A DNA stretch of 64,000 nucleotides from positions 122,832,442 through 122,896,441 of the forward strand of contig OX578147.1 of the NCBI GenBank assembly GCA_951213105.1. Direction: 5' to 3'. The first letter of the stretch is position 1; every line of letters starts with the position of its first letter. Shown here piece after piece: positions 33,671 to 45,368 of this stretch. The stretch comes from Amaurobius ferox (lineage: Eukaryota; Arthropoda; Arachnida; Araneae; Amaurobiidae). Both the position numbers and the translations under genes were made by a program. The notes under the pieces are model-generated. The model saw only the letters and a list, made by a program, of their open reading frames with translations. It was not told where the DNA came from and searched no databases.

Positions 33671-34135
33671 ACTAAGGAAAACAGTTCGCAAGATGAGAAA
33701 TAGATGGCGATGTCTATTCATTGCCCTTTCCTGGCTCGCTATCCTTTACGTGCTTTCTGGACTATTTTTCCTCCTAGCAAATCAATCTAAGAGTAATAGT
33801 TCGCGAAATGAATAGTAGGTGGCTGGGTCTTGACTTTTCTATGCTCGCCATCTTTTGGTCATTTCGGAATTTTTCTCTTAAAGACAAATTAATCTAAGAG
33901 AAATAGTTCACGAGATGAGGAATAGATGGCGCTGTCTCTATGTTCACTTTTCACACTTGCCATCTATTGCGCATTTTCTAAACCATTTCTCTTAGATACA
34001 AATCAATCCAAGAAAACTAGTTCGCGAGAGGAGAAATAAATATATCCGTCTATACTCTGTTTATACCATTGACTTTTCACACCCACCATCTATTCCGCAT
34101 TCCCTGAACTATTTCTTGTAGAAGCAAATCAATCA
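33671..34135 (+). repeat. Tandem array of four foldback monomers (107-115 bp)
   Basis: Monomers are marked by AGTTCGCRAGATGAGRAATAG-like sequence at 33683, 33798, 33905 and 34019. Each contains a left AGATGGCG / AGGTGGC / AGATGGCGCT phrase and a right CGCCATC / TGCCATCTATTGCGC / CACCATCTATTCCGC phrase. It closes with a reverse-complement-like echo of its own start (CCATTTCTCTTAG against CTAAGAGAAATAG). So each unit can fold on itself. Monomer 4 is the most diverged. No protein is encoded. Confidence 0.8.
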
Positions 34136-34214
34136 TTTATCTAGGATAAATATATATCTTTAAGTAGGATAATTTCTTGAAGTTGGATAAATTCTGTAAG
34201 TAGGTTAAATTAAG

Positions 34215-34905
34215 TAAGATAAAATGTATGTGTGTGTGGACAATATCTCATGAACGAAGGGAGCAATTCGTACGAAATGTGGTACAAATATTACAATGAG
34301 TGAATACTACAATCCTATTCATTTTAAACACAATCGAGTGTTCGAAACACTTCCAGGTTTTCAAACCAAATTTTGAAAAATTCATTAAATAATCTAAACC
34401 TTCAATAATGTTGCGCAAATAATCATTTCGCATGTAATTTTTCATTAGAAAACGATTGACATAAATTTTAGAACGCTAGAGCAAACTTTTCTCGGTATAT
34501 TGTATATTAAAATAAGCAATAACTGTTGCGAAATACGTTCATTTTTCATATGCAATATTTCGTGATGAATTTGTTAACACCATTCTCATGAATCTAGTTC
34601 GTTCCACTCAAATGATTAGATACTTTGTGTAATAGTTTTGTATCTTGACGCCTTACAATTCACAAATAATTATTTATCTACTATAAAAATAACCTATTTC
34701 TCCACGGGTGACGGTTGGCGAAATTGTAACGACTAATTTGGCGGAATATCGGCAACTTGGCGACTTTTTTTTAATTGCCAAATTGATGAAAATGTCGCCA
34801 AAATGATAAAAATTTAATATTTTTGAAAGAATAGAAAAATCTATTATAAGAATAACCGTCCGTAACGCTTGGCGAAATTTCTGCGACAAACTTAGCGAAT
34901 TTTTT
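34215..34905 (-). repeat. GAAAGTA-hairpin family, diverged copy
   Basis: It is collinear with 53500-54200: an ATATCTCATGAACGAAGG line, CCTATTCATTTTAAACACAA, CAAATTTTGAAAAATTCATT, ATGTAATTTTTCATTAGAAA then ACGATTGAC, CTAGTTCGTTCCACTC, and a TTGGCGAAAT...GGCGGAATATCGGCAACTTG block. The repeated TTGGCG and CGCCAA motifs are a mark of the family. No open frame is shared with the other copies. Confidence 0.7.
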
Positions 34906-35170
34906 TATTATTTTTTTATTTATTTAAAACAATGAAAGCTACATGAGAAAGTCCTAGTAACAGCGTGCAAACTATAATTCAATACAAAATTATACATATT
35001 AAAATATTATAAAATACATTAAAATGCAAACCCTTAGCAACAAATTATTTTTAAAAGCATTTTCGAGTGAATATAAAATACATTAAAATATAAAATATTT
35101 ACAACAAATGATTTTTTAAATCAAATAAATAAAATGCATTATCGGGGAAAGTTGTATAGTTTGCAGAAAT
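34906..35170. other. AT-rich non-coding gap
   Basis: It contains repeated AAAATACATTAAAAT phrases (35010-35100), a short degenerate tandem repeat. Nothing else is seen. Confidence 0.5.
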
Positions 35171-35515
35171 TATTAGTGGCTGTCCCCGTGTAGGGGCGGG
35201 TTGTAGAATAACCCCCCCCCCCCCCTGTGTTTCGTAGAAGGCGAAAAATGGGGGCCCAGTGCCTGAGGGGATAGCCAGGTACCCTGTCCCTGTGGATTAT
35301 ATCAGAGGACTAGTTCTCCAGGTTGGGGGTTGGGCATGGGGCTAACAACTCCACCCCGGAAAAAAATTGTTACGAAACCTTTAAGAAAGAAAAACCGGAC
35401 TGATCTTTGGAAACAACCGCGGAAAGGAAGAGGAAAGCGGCCAATAGAAAGGAATGGTCAAAAATCTTACAGGAGGTCAAGACCCTACAAGGGCTGTAGT
35501 ACCATGATGTTGATG
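35171..35515 (+). mobile_element. LINE remnant: G-rich 5'-like segment joined to the 3' end
   Basis: The left part is G- and C-rich (a poly-C run of about 15 at 35211-35225, GGGGGCCCAGTGCCTG, CAGGTTGGGGGTTGGGCATG, CTAACAACTCCACCCC), in the style of the leader region of RTE-like LINEs. The right part carries the last codons of the reverse transcriptase frame: RKEWSKILQEVKTLQGL, with TAG at 35497-35499. An ATGATG-type microsatellite tail follows (35503-35523). Nearly all the ORF is missing between them. The plus-strand ORF at 35330-35653 crosses this in the wrong frame. Confidence 0.6.
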
Positions 35516-35529
35516 ATGATTAATGACAC

Positions 35530-37095
35530 AGTAACAACCAATGTTAGTACTAAATTTCCTTTCAGCAAAATAAACTCATGCTCCTCGTATAATACTGGAG
35601 AACATGAAACCCGATCCCACCCAAAACAGGGACAAAATCAATTCTACTATTGAACAAATTCCTGAAGAAAAAAAAATAAAATGAAATCTCTTCTGTTCTG
35701 TAAACTTTTAACATATCACGAAGAAAATTATCAGATCAGGTATAACAGAAAATAGCAATTTTCTTGTAATATAAATCTCTCATCAATTTACTTTAAATAA
35801 TTTCGATATTCTTTACATGAACAGAGCACAAAAAAAGACTCCACACTACAGAAGCATACTTAAGCCCAGACCTGACCAAGACATTAAAAAGAACAATAAT
35901 GATACTCTCATTTGTAAAACCCTGAATAATCCTCTTATGAGATTGAAATAATTTTTATTTTACTGAATGAAAATTAAATTCCCAATTCGATTAGACGGAT
36001 CTTGTAAAATTTTTAATCCGGTATCAACGGATTGAAAAACTAGGAATTTAAATATTTAGTTATTATACTTTACACAATTTGCAGAATAAAACATATTTAT
36101 TTTCGACATATTTTCTTCCACCCATTTAAGCTGTACGTCCCACAGTTTGAAGTTGAGCTAATATTCCCTTTTGGTAGAATGGTTTAACGCAAAATTGATG
36201 ACTTTCTCATGCATAGCAGCCAACATATGCATTAAATGTTTCTGAATTGCTTTATACTACACTATAGAAGGATGGAGGAAATTTCGAAAAAGTCTGTTTG
36301 GTTCTTTTAGGAAATAGCTAGTATTAAAGCCTGTCAAAGACAAATAAACTAACAATCATAAAAAGTAAAGACTTTTTTTATTAAGCTTTATTTTGTTTAA
36401 AAATGCATAGAGCTTAGCGTCAAAAACAGTTGTCAATCAAGTAAGTTAATCCAGTGGTACATTTTATATAGTATTATTTAACATCGTAAAACAACTCCCA
36501 TTAAATCGGTTTTGATATTCCCTTCCTAAAGTGGCTGAAGAATAATGTCGGAAGCTCTAGGTGTCGGTTTAGCCTAACTGTACACTTACCAAGAATCTTC
36601 CCTGAACATATGTAGCTTTTAATCTGGTTTTAGATTTAATTAATCCACTGAAAGTTATAAATTGTTATTATTGGAAAAAAGTATTTTAAAACAGCATAAT
36701 TTCCGGGCAGCTGAAATTTTTATCCTGCACGGACAGCTAGATACAACTTTTATGAATGTATATACATTTTTAAAAATATCAATTCCGAAAGAGTTTGAAG
36801 ATCGTGCTCTCTGCCGAAATCGTATCTTAGTAAAACGTAAAATTGATTAGCTTCCCCACTTAAGCAGGAAAGCAGGGTTGCCAATTTAACCATTGTTTCA
36901 GGACGTTTAGTACCCAACAATGGCTAAATCTAGACATAAAATTCTTAAGTGCGCAACCGTTTATAATAGCTATCCAAGAAATCTATCCATTTTTTACTAC
37001 GACTCTAGCCGTGACGTTCATCCAAGTGCTTAATTGATCATCCATCACCAATCACCTGTGGACCATGGTTTTGTTATCACTACCACCCATTAAAA
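35530..37095. other. Non-coding; contains a partial copy of the 560-bp monomer family
   Basis: Positions about 36135-36260 resemble the start of the monomers at 39.6, 40.9 and 42.9 kb (GCAAAATTGATGA..., a CAACATATGCATTAAATGTTT line, CTGAATTGCTTTATAC). Positions 36873-36945 echo the GTTGCCAA...GGCTAAATCTAGACATAAAAT phrase of 23790-23860. Nothing gene-like is visible. Confidence 0.5.
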
Positions 37096-37725
37096 CGGTG
37101 TTGGTCAACTTTTTTTTTTATCGCGGAGCCCTCTTCGAAATTCCATTTGATAGCGGAACCCTAAACAGAGAAAAAAGTCTAGGATGTTTCGTAATTTATT
37201 TATTTACTTAGTAAGTACCCCAAATATATTAGACATTTCTGTTGCAAAATGTACAAAATACCATTATTTTATCATCAAAATTGGTATTTGTTGTTATTAG
37301 GTACAAATTATGCATTTAACATTGTACGTGGTTTTTTTTTTAACTTAAAATATTTTTTAATGTTTTCCTCAAAATCTAAGCTTTATATCCATTTTTATGT
37401 ATTACTTATGTTGAGAATGACAAACGGTCCTTTCACTGTTTAATTTCAGGTAAGAGAAGTATAAAATTGTTTACAAAAGTGCATTGAATAATAAATAACG
37501 TAATTAATATTAAGTTTCATTCAATTAATATGTAGTTAATAAGAAGAGTAAGACTGTTATTAAACATAAATTATTGAATGATGTGCTACTGCATAAAAAG
37601 AAGATTTAGGGCAGTATACCGTAATTTGTGCAATTTGATTTCTGCAGCGAATGTATCAAATCACCCCGTAAAAACGTGAACACCGCGTACCCTAGGGTTC
37701 CGTGAGACACACTTTGTAAAACGTT
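37096..37725. mobile_element. Possible hAT-like non-autonomous element
   Basis: The left end reads GTGTTGGTCAACTTTTT then ATCGCGGAGCCC, and TAGCGGAACCCT occurs at 37152. The right end reads CCTAGGGTTCCGTGAGACAC then ACTTTGTAAAACG. These are the usual phrases at the ends of common arthropod hAT-type MITEs (CAGTGTT...; ...CACACTTTG..AAACACTG). The middle is AT-rich and non-coding. I see no matching 8-bp target duplication. Confidence 0.5.
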
Positions 37726-39555
37726 AATCTATGTTATGAGATGTACATTAAACAAATTTATTTAAAGTAAATATTTTAAAAAATTTCTGGTGGAAGAATT
37801 TATTTTGAAATTAGTAGTAATGTTGAAAATTATTTTATCCACTCCCATCGTAGCAAAATTCTAAGCGAAGGTTAGAATGGAACGATTTTTACCATATAAC
37901 ATATGCTTTCATATTTTTATGCAACGCTCTGTTGTAGGTCAGGAGGTACCATCATATTCATACTATCCATCACATATGATCACATGTTTTTAAATTGCTT
38001 TACGCTGTTTGAGAATAAATATCTATAACACTTTAAATAAAGCGGAAAGAAAGTATGAAGTTAACTATTCTTTCTAACAAACTAAATATATCCTGTTACT
38101 TCATGTTGATTTAAGAAAAACAATTTTAATTTCGTTCTTTGACAGCATAAATGTGTTTTAGAATCCGAAGAGTACAATTCTTATTTACCTTCTTTCGTGT
38201 CCGAAGAAGATACATCATGTAGAGTAATGCTGTGTTTTACATTAATTTGAAACTCATTAAGGAATTTGCTTTCGAAAAGAATATTGAAAGTCTCTTTTGT
38301 ATGCCATTTCGTTCAAGATTAGATTTCGTCACACTATTGAATTATCAAACATTTTAAATGTTAAAAGAAAATTGCTATTCATATAAACAACTGCAGGCAT
38401 TTTCTTGTTTGCCTACTTTAAAATGTTTTAATTAAATTTCTATTTTTTTCAATTTTTCTCATTTTCTTTTCTGTAAACAGAACATTTGTTGCCTTCTTGA
38501 GCCAAAGGCGTTGCCGAATATGGTAAGGAGGAGTTTGGGGTAACTATCGAATGGATGTTTACATTGCGAATTTCGTGTTGTAAAATGTACCCTGGGGAAA
38601 TTAATGCAATGTTTTCCAATGGGAAGGATATAACTCACTTGTCTACACTATTGCATTGTGCTATAACTTCTTTAGGAGTAAATATAATGTATTACATATT
38701 GTATAATTGAGGGAATAAATATTTTTTAGTTTCATTGAATATGTAAATTCATAACAAAAATGCACTCAAGACGTGCATTTACATAGAATTCTAACAAAAA
38801 TTGCATTGTAGATTTATCTTCTTAAGACAATAGATATTAAATACCTTGAGATAGAGATACACTTATCTCAATGCCATAATTAGCGCCTGCATGAGCTTTC
38901 TTTGCATCCGATACTTGTTGAGTCCAAAAAGTGGTTATCTTCTACAAAAGAACTCGGGATGCAAAAGTATATTCTGATTAATAATTAAAAGACAGACTAT
39001 CCATGTAAACATCATCACGCAAAAATATTACTTTTCGACGTCAACAACTTTCTTGCTTTCTTACATGCTCTTTAAGTGAATCGCCTCGGGTAGAAAACGC
39101 TGCCCAAACTCCCTCCAACTCCCCTTGTCATATAATCACTCGTTATGGCATGTACCAAACCTGACGATTTTTTGACAACGCTCACCCAATTGCTGGGGAG
39201 TTCTATAGAGTCATCTTCATAAGGTAATATTAAATGCCTGGAACTACAGGTATATTTAGTTGTATAATCATGAGCACTCATCGGGGAAAACAAGACTGGG
39301 CACTTGCCCTCCCTTGGAAGTTCAAGATCAAAAAGTGGTCATCAAATTAGTCGGTGTTGCACATCTTATCCTTGAGTTTGCTCCATTGACGTTAGTGGTT
39401 TGTCCCCAAATGGCAAAAGTTCTATAGGCTCCCAAGTGAATAATGTTCACCTGCGTTCGTTAGGGTGTTGACCATTGTATATTCTTATTGTTAAATGTTC
39501 AATACGTGTAAAATCGCTGAAAACTTAAATGCCCGTTCAATGCAGCATTTTTGGT
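37726..39555. other. AT-rich non-coding stretch
   Basis: Nothing recognisable. The minus-strand frame at 39072-39293 has a more protein-like composition than most, but no domain and no splice or promoter context that I can defend. Confidence 0.45.
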
Positions 39556-40119
39556 GCATACAAACTACATATTGCAAAGAAAGCAAAAACAGTACTTTTT
39601 TAACGACAACCACCAAAACACAAAAATTCTAACATATACAAGTTTACCGAAACCCCACTAATATCTAGTTTTCAGCGGAATGGATTAATGCAATATTGAT
39701 GAGCTACTCCATGCACATACCCAAGGCTAGCAGCTAAGTGTTTCTAAATTGCTTTATGCCTATGTGAGAAAAAATATCCATAGCCACTTTAAGAGAATCA
39801 GAAAGGAAATATGGGACTAATTTCTTTGTGTCTACAAAACTAAAAATCTCATGTTATTCCTTGGGGATTTTAAAATTGAAAAAAGAAAAACTTGGTTTCT
39901 TGTTTTACGATAAATGGTCTTTGGTATACGGAGAACAAACACAATATTCTATTTTCCTTGTTTTGTTTCTATACGGTCGATGAATCTACTGAAGTAATAT
40001 AATTTGTTACAGTACTAGAAATTCATCAGATTTAAAAAGTTTGTTTGGGCATACATGGTTCAGGGGAATTTTACTTGACATTTCGTTTTGGAATAGATAT
40101 AGAAGGCATAACACATATA
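39556..40119 (+). repeat. 560-bp monomer family, unit A
   Basis: It is collinear with 40764-41345 (unit B) and 42890-43345 (unit C). Landmarks are ACTACATATTGCAAAG, AATATTGATGAGCTACTCC, AAGTGTTTCTAAATTGCTTT, ATATGGGACTAATTTCT, ACACAATATTCTATTTTCC, TACTGAAGTAATATAATTTG and GACATTTCGTTTTGGAATAG. No frame is kept open in all units. Confidence 0.75.
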
Positions 40120-40761
40120 CAGGGTTCATAGGATAGTCCGTTGTTAGTTCTGTCTATAGTAAAGTGACCATGGCCGAACAAGTGATTGCAGCGTCCCTGG
40201 CATGGAAATTAAAAAAATAGTATAGGGAACTCGGCAACAGACTAAGAAAGTCAATTACAAAGTTGTGGAGCATTGTCCGATACGTAAGAATCGACAGTAA
40301 AATTGATTTGCCATAATCAGGATTCATAATCAGGATTGATAAATTACACAACACTTACAGGCACAAGAATCTAATGAACAGCTTGTTCAAAATGCCCTTC
40401 GTCAGCAAAAATTCGATACACAATACCTTTGACAATAACTGCAGGAGTCACCTTGTTACAGTTCAAGATGATACGATTATTTTACAGGCATTTAATGCCT
40501 TCAATTTATGCATTTTGTGTGTTCGTGTTGGCAATTCCAACTAACTAGATTATATTTTACAACTTTATAAAAGACAGTTTTCTTCTATATCACTTTATTT
40601 CCGAGTTCGTTATCTTGCCTTTTTAAATCCTCCGCAAGAAACGCTAAAATTACTTTAAATTCGATTTGGCCACTTTATGACTTTACAGACCTAACGTGTA
40701 CACTTATAGATATTTCTTTGCAAAATTATTGTGGGGTCTGAAGACTTCCCTAGTCACCCTG
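40120..40761. mobile_element. TA-flanked MITE-like element between monomers A and B
   Basis: The terminal sequences CAGGGTTCATAGGATAGTC and, inverted, CAGGGTGACTAGGGAAGTC match at 14 of 19 positions, with TA on both sides (40118-40119 and 40762-40763). The 642-bp interior has no usable ORF. CCATGGCCGAACAAGTGATT at 40169 could be the remains of a start region, but the frame stops after 18 codons. It is probably a Tc1/mariner-type derivative. Confidence 0.65.
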
Positions 40762-40763
40762 TA

Positions 40764-41345
40764 TACAGACTACATATTACAAAGAATGTAGGAAATTTAT
40801 TTGTTTATTTTGAGAGTATTACTCTGTTTATTAACACAAGCGTCAAAGAGCAAAAACTTTAAACATATGCTTACCTGTCTAATACCCCAGCATTTTTCTT
40901 TTCGGTAAAATGTATTAACCCAAAATTGATGAGCTATTCCCTGCATATACCAAACGCTAGCAACTAAATGTTTCTAAATTACTTTATACTTTCTACGGAA
41001 GAAAGGAAAGTATATAACACTAAGCAAAGTAAAAAGAAAATATGGGACCAATTTCTCATCGTCTACAATACTAAAAATCCCATGCTATTTCTGTATGATT
41101 TAAAAATTCAAAAAATAAACTATAGTTTCCTTTTTTTACGATAATAAATGTTCTGAGGAATATGGAGAACACAATATTCTATTTTCCTTCTTTTGTTTCT
41201 ATAGACGATAGATCTGTTGGAGTAATATCATCTGCTACATTACTGGAATCCATTAAGTTTAAAGAATTTGTTTGTGCAAGTGGAATGCTTTGAGTTGTTT
41301 TGTTTGACATTTTGTTTGGAAATAGATTTATATACTACCTGCAGT
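40764..41345 (+). repeat. 560-bp monomer family, unit B
   Basis: It begins immediately at the right end of the MITE with ACAGACTACATATTACAAAG and runs in register with unit A to GACATTTTGTTTGGAAATAG. By eye it is 75-80 percent identical to A. Without the MITE, A and B would be head-to-tail neighbours. Confidence 0.75.
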
Positions 41346-41395
41346 CATCAAAAATGTAAAACGTTTGACTCAAGTAGTTTTCATTCAAGCAAACA

Positions 41396-42060
41396 AATAA
41401 ACTTTTTAGTTTGACTGGTTCACGAGGATTAATATGATTGAAAAAATTCGTAAACAAAAACGGTACAAACAATGACATTTCTTATTACTAAGATCAATAT
41501 GAAAGCTAAATCTTAAATAAGAACAATACAAAGATAAACTTTTTTATTTGACTATTTTATTAAAATTACTATAACAAAAATAGTTGTGTATTCAACAGAA
41601 AGATACGATAAACTTATTCTGTTAACTGTTTTACTGGAATTTAACTGGAAAAAAATTATATATATTAACTGTACAAACCGTATTTTATTTTTTGCTTCAT
41701 AGCTTATTTTACTAGAATTAGTATGACTGATATGACTGAAAAAAAGTCTTGGAAATGAATGTTATAAATGCACTTTTTTGTTTGACTGTTTGTTTTGCTA
41801 GGATATATAATGCTGGAAAAAAATGACATAAACAGGACTGGTTCAAACAAAAAACATTTTCTTTTGACTGTTTAGCTACTGACATAAATAATAGTAAAAT
41901 AAAGTTATAAACCAAAACATTTCCTAACAAAAGACTTTTCGTTTTGATTGGCTGTTTATTTTACTAAGACTTATATGACAGAATAAAGTCGCACTAAAAA
42001 AAACGGAGCAAAGAACTATTAAATTTTGTTTAACTATTTCAATTTTCTCAAAAAAAAAAA
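41396..42060 (+). repeat. Degenerate tandem repeat with a period near 100-120 bp
   Basis: A phrase of the type TTTGACTGTTTATTTTACTA followed by AGGATTAATATGACTGAAAAAA and ACGGTACAAAC recurs about six times, weakly, at 41410, 41545, 41630, 41700, 41790, 41870 and 41950. The repeats are too diverged for exact unit boundaries. Confidence 0.5.
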
Positions 42061-42563
42061 GAATATTTAAGAATAAATCTTCATATATCTTAATATCAAT
42101 GCCGTATGATACAGATCTGCAAGAATTTGGCCTGAAAATCTTTGAATCTTGACTCAACCGAATCGTAATTTTTAACACAATAATAAAATCTATGGTGTCG
42201 TGTCATCAAGGAATCAAATTAATCTAAAAACTTTAGTTTTCTTTCTTTTTAAGCCTGTTGTGCATGCCTGCGTATGTGTAGAAGGAATGCCACAGGCGTT
42301 TGAGTGCAGTTATGCCCGATACCCTATATATAGCAGACTTAAATTTGGCAATTGGTCCGAAAATGGTTGGACACCCCTTCTATAAATAATTACAATTTAG
42401 AAAAAGATTAACTTGAGAAACATATAAAAGGGAACAAATAACACAATAATACAGCATACAGATGTTTCGAGGATCCGCTGGATCTGCTTCGTCAGTGCAA
42501 GAGTAGCAACAAACCCGAAGTCCAAAAGAGGATTGGGCGCGAAAGAAAAAAGCGGGGGGTTGT
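42061..42563. other. Non-coding
   Basis: The small frames at 42200-42385 and 42397-42648 have no domain. A somewhat GC-richer patch at 42465-42560 (GGATCCGCTGGATCTGCTTC) holds a short repeated phrase only. Confidence 0.45.
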
Positions 42564-42729
42564 ATACCCTGCTTTTATATGATACACAAGTTTTTCTTAT
42601 CCTTCTCACAAAGTGTATTGTACTTATTGAATTACATTTAGTTTTCATACCCTGCTTTTATAAGTTACTCAAGTTTTTCTTATCCTTTTCACAAAATGTA
42701 TTGTACCTATTGAATTACATTTAGTTTTC
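42564..42729 (+). repeat. 83-bp tandem duplication
   Basis: ATACCCTGCTTTTATA...TTTAGTTTTC occurs at 42564-42646 and 42647-42729. The copies differ at about eight bases, so this is a moderately recent doubling. Confidence 0.9.
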
Positions 42730-42889
42730 ATTTATTTATCCAATTTTAAATAGTGATAAAAATACGAGTTTACATTGCTGTAGGTATAAACTTTTTAACC
42801 TTTACTTCAAGCACTCTCTACATAAAAGTGCAAACGACCGTCAAGGTGCAATCGTTGCCATGAATACCTCTGCTGAAATCCTACATCCA

Positions 42890-43345
42890 AGCATCGATTT
42901 TTCGAGAGTAAGAATCATGACAAAATTAATGAACTACATCGTGCATAATAACTAATGCAAGCGGCAAAGTGTTTCTAAATTACAGTATACCCTCTAACTG
43001 AGAAGAAAAATCTATAACACTTTTAAGTGAAGTGGATATAAAGCACGGAACTAATTCCTCTGCTTCTGCCAAAGTAAAAATATTTGTTTCTAGATGATTT
43101 GCAAAAACAAGAAAATTTCTCTTTCCGTTCTTCTGACAATAAAATGTTCTTTGAGACACAAAAGATACAATATCCTATTCCCTCCATTCGTTTCAGCGTA
43201 CGATACATCTGTTGGAGTAATATCCTTTGCTATACATTACTGGAAATCCATTAAATTTAAAGAATTTGTCTTTTCAAATCATGTTGTAAGTTGTTTTGTT
43301 GTTACGTTGTATGGGGACAGATTTCTAAACTCGCTAGAGTCATTG
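42890..43345 (+). repeat. 560-bp monomer family, unit C
   Basis: It is collinear with unit B: AAATTAATGAACTACATCGTGC, AAAGTGTTTCTAAATTACAG, GGAACTAATTCCTCTGC, ACAATATCCTATTCCCTCC, CATCTGTTGGAGTAATATCC, CATTACTGGAAATCCATTAA and TAAAGAATTTGTC. Unit C is separated from B by the degenerate repeats and the 83-bp duplication. Confidence 0.7.
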
Positions 43346-45368
43346 GAAATGTAAAATATTTAAAAGAGTTGTTTTCATTGAAAACATTTTTGTAGATTTT
43401 TAGTTTAGTTGGGCATTTGAAAACAGTATTCTGCGTTTGGAATCCAGATATTTTTGCAGTACCGAAATGTAAACCTGTAAAAAGTGTTTTTATTCAAACA
43501 CACTTGCAATTTTACCTTGACATACTCCAACGACCTATGTAAGTATAGGCTAAACTAGAATCAACAAATTTACATATTAAAACCATTTTTTTTAAAGATA
43601 TTCGCTAAATAAAATAAAATAAGAACCTTTCGTGAAATGTAACATAAGGAAATTACAACCACAATCTCAAGGATAACGATCATGTCAATGAACTTTCGAT
43701 TTTTTATTGATTACTTTCAAGAAATAGGAAAAAAATCACGTGAAATATTAAAAATATAGCATAGAATAACAACAACGTGCTAATTTTGCAAATAAAATTA
43801 ATTAAATTGACGAAAATAAATTCATATAGCTTTCTTTCATCTTGAAGCAACCAACTTCGGAAACTCATATAACTCCCCAAAACGGTTGTTTCCTTCATTT
43901 TTTGTTCTATTCTTTTTAATTCCACAGTTTTTTTTATTCATAGCATTTTTAAGGTAGTTTGGTCAAATAATATTTGAATTTAGTTGATATAAACAAATAG
44001 CGTCCAAAACTGACGGCTTTCTTTATTTTTGGTATATTCCTTCTAATTCCTACTTAATTCCACAGATTTTTTTTTATTAATTGGTATTTAAAAATAGATT
44101 TATCGAATGTTATTTGGTTACAGTCAAAGAAATTATTAGCTCATACAGTAATTAGAATGAAGTAAATGTTTCGAAACAAATAGCTCCCGAAACAGCTTAT
44201 TTGTCTGGTTTGGTTGATGGTGATGCTCGTGTAGTTTCAAAAATGGGTTGATTTATTTTATCAAATGACAATTTAAATCGTAATTTTATTAACTGAAAAA
44301 GTTTTTGAATTCCTTTATTGTTCTTTGTTATCTTCCTTCCCTTCTCGATTTTTCCTTTCCATTTTTCCCATTCTTCATTTGACAACGATTCCCTTCCCGA
44401 TGCACGTGATGTAACTATTTCTGTACAGATGCCTTTTTACCTATCGTAGTGTGGCTGTTGATTTTTTTATCCTAAAGAAGGAGCTACTTTTTGTCTTCAA
44501 AACTGGTTTATACGTTAATCTATTTCTTACTCGGTAAATATCGAAACTTTTTTATTAGAGACAGTCAATAGGTATCGAAGTTTTCTGTTTATTAAAGGCA
44601 AAGAAAAACTTATGTTTTTTTATCCCATGGTACACAAAATCTCTCCCATTATTTACAACTATCTGAAATAGTGCATTCTGAACTTTGATTTACTTACTGA
44701 TGATTACTTTACTTATTCAACAATTTAGTGACACAAAAATTATTTAAGTAAGGATTTTAGATTTTTTTCTGGTAGAAATATTGTAACTTCAAATTAAGAA
44801 AAGAAAAATAGCATTTTAACCCTCCTTACCGTTAAGGACGACAAATGTTAATTTTTAGTCAATTGCACAACTTTTGAGGAATACATAGTATCAGTTTTAT
44901 GTAGAAGTTTCCTCAAAACCAGTAACTGTACAGAGTATTAAACTCCGCTCACTGTTAGCACAATTCTAAGCGTTCAGAATTACAGTACAACGTCTTCTGT
45001 ACAATTACGGGGCGTAAATAAATATGAGCAAAATAATTGTAAAATAATATGAAAATGCTCAACTGATCATCATCGTCACTGGGGTCCATGTAGACCACCT
45101 GTAGTACAGGTGGTAAAGAGTGATCAATTAAGCTCTTTTATGCTATTTCGCAATGTTCTGTTATAGGGTTTAAGTCGCTTAACTGTCATAAATGAGCAAG
45201 TATCAGTTTCATCACCACCGAATAGGTGTCAGCAAATCTCTGAAAGAAAATTTGATATGTACAGCAACTTTAAAAACCTATTTGCTATCCAACGCAGAAT
45301 GTGGTATCAAAGGCAATCAGAAAGCGTCAGTAGCACATTGGACAGCAGTTACGTAGCACAAATAACTA
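43346..45368. other. Non-coding; contains a diverged tandem duplication near 43.9-44.2 kb
   Basis: CCAAAACGGTTGTTTCCTTC...TAATTCCACAG (43878) and CCAAAACTGACGGCTTTCTT...TAATTCCACAG (44005) followed by T-runs, ATTGGTATTTAAAAATAG-type lines and AAACAAATAGC phrases make two or three imperfect units of about 130-190 bp. The rest shows nothing. Confidence 0.5.

Noticed and set aside
35330..35653. 107-codon basic ORF, possible nuclear protein
   Set aside because: It reads the LINE remnant in the wrong frame. The real LINE C-terminal codons are in another frame, ending at 35499.
39072..39293. 73-codon minus-strand ORF with balanced composition
   Set aside because: No similarity I can name and no supporting context.
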